5,824 nt of DNA, taken from an uncultured Moraxella sp. Its GTDB lineage: Bacteria > Pseudomonadota > Gammaproteobacteria > Pseudomonadales > Moraxellaceae. The stretch lies in the NCBI GenBank assembly GCA_937975585.1, contig CALJUC010000282.1:1-5824 (forward strand). The letters run 5' to 3'. The position numbers and the translations under genes are program-made. The notes under the pieces are model-generated. The model was not told the origin of the DNA, searched no databases, and saw only the letters and a list, made by a program, of their open reading frames with translations. Positions 3,870-5,824 of the stretch are shown piece after piece; position 1 is the first letter of the stretch; every line of letters begins with the position of its first letter.

Positions 3870-4682
3870 TTAACGCTTACGATACATGACATCAAAAATC
3901 GCGCGTCCCTCATTGATACCGCGTTTTTCAAATTTGGTCAGTGGGCGAAAATCTGGGCGTGGTAAAAACTCACCGATACCGTCCGCAGTTTGACCGACCG
4001 CATTAACAAAACCTGGTAGGCTGTCTAACACTTCTATCATCCAGTGTGCGTAGTGTTCCCAGTCAGTGGCAGCATGGAACACGCCATCTTGTTTGAGCAC
4101 ACGTTCAACGACTGCCATACGTTCAGGGCTGACAAAGCGGCGTTTGTAGTGGCGCTTTTTTTGCCAAGGATCAGGGAAGTATAACTGTACGGTGTCGATA
4201 TGGTCTGCCGGTAACTGCTTCATCAGGCTAATCGCATCACCACTAATCAGCTTAAGATTGGTTAACCCTTGTTCACCGGCCAAAAATGCACAGTTGCCCA
4301 AACCTGCTTCATGCACTTCGATGCCGACAAAGTTACGCTCAGGTGCAGCTTTGCCCATCTCAACCAAGCTTGTACCCATCCCAAAGCCAATCTCTAATGT
4401 CAGTGGGTTTTCTGGATGCGCAAATAATTGGCGTAAGTCAGTAATGCCTTCAATGTCCATCGCTTGGACAGTGGCCAAATCAGGCTGGACAAAAAAGTCG
4501 GCATATTCAGCACGAAAACCAGCTTCGGCTTTTTTACCCATGTGGGTTTTGCGCTTCATAAAGGTTTGGATCGCGCGCCAACTTTGGGTATTTTGCTCAC
4601 TTGCTTGGTCAGGTTGGTTTTGGGTTAGGTCAGGTTGATGGTTGTCGGGCGTTTGAGAAGATATATTTAGGTCGGCAGTCAT
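3870..4682 (-). CDS. trmB: tRNA (guanine-N7-)-methyltransferase TrmB
   Basis: A 270-aa cytoplasmic enzyme that uses S-adenosylmethionine to make m7G at position 46 of tRNA variable loops. The Rossmann SAM-binding motif LEIGFGMGTSLVEMG is at 96-110, with GIEVHEAGLG (120-129) as the acidic strand end. The family signature VQLYFPDPWQKKRHYKRRF (165-183) carries the catalytic-type Asp171. ATDWE (205-209) and the C-terminal PLTKFEKRG (247-255) match the conserved tRNA and SAM-site positions of E. coli TrmB. It is about 30 residues longer than the E. coli protein because of a hydrophilic Gln/Asn/Asp-rich N-terminus (1-33); homology begins near RAIQTFMKRK. No good Shine-Dalgarno precedes the chosen ATG, so a shorter start (Met42) cannot be excluded, though it would remove part of the conserved N-terminus. 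It ends at its own terminator. Confidence 0.95.
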   Translation of the reverse strand: MTADLNISSQTPDNHQPDLTQNQPDQASEQNTQSWRAIQTFMKRKTHMGKKAEAGFRAEYADFFVQPDLATVQAMDIEGITDLRQLFAHPENPLTLEIGFGMGTSLVEMGKAAPERNFVGIEVHEAGLGNCAFLAGEQGLTNLKLISGDAISLMKQLPADHIDTVQLYFPDPWQKKRHYKRRFVSPERMAVVERVLKQDGVFHAATDWEHYAHWMIEVLDSLPGFVNAVGQTADGIGEFLPRPDFRPLTKFEKRGINEGRAIFDVMYRKR

Positions 4683-4822
4683 GTTCAGCTACAAATGTCT
4701 AAGATTTGAAAGAGAAGCAAACGCGCTTGCTGTTGTCAGACGACTATTGTCGGACCGCTGTTGTTGAACAGCAAGGTTATGCTAAAATTGGCATTATAAG
4801 CGAAAATCGCCTGTAGATAAAC
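4683..4822. promoter_or_regulatory. Divergent promoter region between trmB and the DUF2628-like gene
   Basis: Plus strand: TTGTTG (4761-4766), 16-bp spacer, TAAAAT (4783-4788) preceded by TGC, an extended -10 feature, serving the membrane-protein gene. Minus strand: a perfect TATAAT (4798-4793) with only a weak -35 (TTTATC 17 bp upstream), possibly serving trmB with a leader of about 100 nt. The two predicted start sites would overlap by about 10 bp, so the promoters could compete. TTGTCAGAC (4733-4741) and TTGTCGGAC (4747-4755) form a near-exact direct repeat 14 bp apart and may be a regulator site. No known operator is recognised. Confidence 0.45.
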
Positions 4823-5782
4823 GTGGAATCCAACCCAATGTTATTTATCGAAGAAACCTCTCCACCGCCATTTTGGCAAGCACAACTGACAGACGAGCAG
4901 CGGCTTAAATACGATAAGGCTTATATTGGCTCGCGTTCTCAAGCCTATTATCTCAAGCGCTTTGCCCAGTTTGATGCGGCCGGGCGGTTGTCGCCTAAGT
5001 GGCATTGGTCAGCGTTTTTGATGACTTTTCCGTGGTTATTGTATCGAAAGCGATTTTTGGACAGCCTTGTGTATGCGGTTGCGGGTTGGTCGTTTATTCA
5101 GCTTAATATCACTATTTTGTTGGTTGTTATTGAGTTTTTGGCGGTGGGTAATTTGCCTGAGAGTTGGCGAATGCCGACCCGGTTTATCGTGGCGGGGGCG
5201 ATTTGGCTGTTTTGGTCAGTGATGGTGGCGCGTTGGAGTGATGCTTACTATTATCGTATGGCGCGCCGTGAGATTGCCGATGCCATTGAGCTGTACCCAA
5301 AAGATGAAGAAGCACAGCTTGAACATATTCGTCGTCATGGTGGCGTCAGTATGGTCGGTATGGGATTGGCATTTGGTTTTTTTGCCTTTGCCTTGTTGGT
5401 TATCCAAGTGCAGTTTTTGCCAATTATCGCCAAGCAAAAGGCCAATGAAGTATTATTTGAGGTGTATGATATTGTCGAAAGCGCACAAAATCGTGTAGAA
5501 GTGATTTATCGCACCACCGGCCAATGTCCGATTAATACGCCATTAACCACGGATAACCAAAAAGTCACGTTAAAAACATTAACCAAGGCGGAAGGCATAC
5601 CTGCGACCAGTCCGTGTATGATTCAAGCGACGGTACAAGGGGTAAGTTTCCCCAATCGTTGGCTCAATGGTCAGACGTTGACCATGTATCGAGTCAGTGA
5701 TGCTAAAGATAGTGGTTGGGGTTGTATTACCTCACTCAATAAAAAACAAACGCCAAGACAATGTATGATTGCAGAGCGTTAA
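4823..5782 (+). CDS. DUF2628-like membrane protein with C-terminal pilin-like domain
   Basis: A 319-aa membrane protein of unknown function. The N-terminal cytoplasmic part is followed by KWHWSAFLMTFPWLLYRKRFLDS (59-81), the usual look of DUF2628 proteins. Hydrophobic segments lie near 83-106, 118-136 and 174-200. After the last comes an amphipathic helix (AKQKANEVLFEVYDIVESAQNRVEVIYRTTG) and a small domain with four Cys (235, 265, 301, 314). The ending GWGCITSLNKKQTPRQC resembles the W-x-C ... P-x-x-C disulphide loop of type IV pilins, and NGQTLTMYRV resembles the preceding pilin strand. There is no prepilin peptidase signal, so it is unlikely to be an assembled pilin; the domain is probably held on the outer face of the inner membrane. 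The start is GTG at 4823 with poor Shine-Dalgarno; ATG at 4838 is equally plausible. It ends 13 bases before the adapter sequence. Confidence 0.75.
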   Translation: MESNPMLFIEETSPPPFWQAQLTDEQRLKYDKAYIGSRSQAYYLKRFAQFDAAGRLSPKWHWSAFLMTFPWLLYRKRFLDSLVYAVAGWSFIQLNITILLVVIEFLAVGNLPESWRMPTRFIVAGAIWLFWSVMVARWSDAYYYRMARREIADAIELYPKDEEAQLEHIRRHGGVSMVGMGLAFGFFAFALLVIQVQFLPIIAKQKANEVLFEVYDIVESAQNRVEVIYRTTGQCPINTPLTTDNQKVTLKTLTKAEGIPATSPCMIQATVQGVSFPNRWLNGQTLTMYRVSDAKDSGWGCITSLNKKQTPRQCMIAER

Positions 5783-5795
5783 AACCTAGTTTTCA

Positions 5796-5824
5796 AGATC
5801 GGAAGAGCACACGTCTGAACTCCA
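5796..5824 (+). other. Illumina TruSeq adapter sequence (assembly artefact)
   Basis: The last 29 bases start AGATCGGAAGAGC and continue as the standard TruSeq read-through adapter up to its ...CTCCA, recalled from general knowledge and matching with no difference. They are not genomic. Native sequence ends at about 5795, so the contig end here reflects untrimmed reads. Confidence 0.97.

Noticed and set aside
3701..3965. Open frames on both strands across the putP promoter and trmB 3' end
   Set aside because: They run through the trmB terminator and overlap putP control signals; neither looks like a protein family.
4192..4638. Plus-strand open frame of 148 codons
   Set aside because: Complement of trmB, whose minus-strand product is unambiguous.
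5216..5498. Open frames on both strands inside the membrane-protein gene
   Set aside because: Shadows of the 319-aa reading frame in other frames.

Overview
The window looks like chromosomal DNA of a gamma-proteobacterium of the family Moraxellaceae (Moraxella, Faucicola or Psychrobacter type). I infer this from moderate-to-low GC, the style of the PutP and TrmB proteins, and a DUF2628-like membrane protein with a pilin-like tail. I cannot name the species. The left 1.65 kb is the repressor-side end of a Mu-like transposable prophage. The rest is host sequence, except the last 29 bases, which are Illumina adapter and not biological.

Prophage part (1 to about 1653). Two genes read leftward and overlap by ATGA: a Ner-family regulator (349-666) and the N-terminus of a MuA-type transposase, cut by the window edge (1-352). 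A repressor-like HTH gene (872-1411) reads the other way. The 205 bp between them form a dense control region: an early promoter with a 15-bp palindrome filling its spacer, a 9-bp inverted repeat over its -10, a second inverted repeat of ACTACCAAA boxes, and a plus-strand C(UUCG)G hairpin terminator inside the ner leader. This is the phage Mu arrangement (c / operator / ner-A), with the prophage end expected just beyond the repressor. A Mu-like terminus, read inward on the minus strand as TGTATTGG, ends at about 1653. A box YGTTAGAA occurs twice in the operator, twice just after the repressor and once 24 bp inside the proposed terminus, so it may be a shared transposase or repressor site.

Junction and intergenic part (1654-2199). 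A 77-aa orphan gene with a very good ribosome binding site starts 19 bp outside the proposed prophage end. After it comes a gene-free stretch with three copies of an AT-rich 18-26 bp direct repeat, one perfect DnaA-box sequence, a minus-strand intrinsic terminator (probably for putP) and a degenerate array in which ATC recurs every 10 bp six times.

Host genes (2200-5782). putP (sodium/proline symporter) and trmB (tRNA m7G46 methyltransferase) both read leftward. They are separate transcription units, because trmB has its own terminator and putP its own promoter and ribosome binding site. Divergent from trmB is a 319-aa membrane protein joining a DUF2628-like N-terminal part to a C-terminal domain with a type IV pilin-like disulphide-loop signature.

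Nothing here amounts to a complete new system. The points most worth following are the shared boxes in the prophage control region and end, the phased repeats beside the junction, and the DUF2628/pilin-like fusion.
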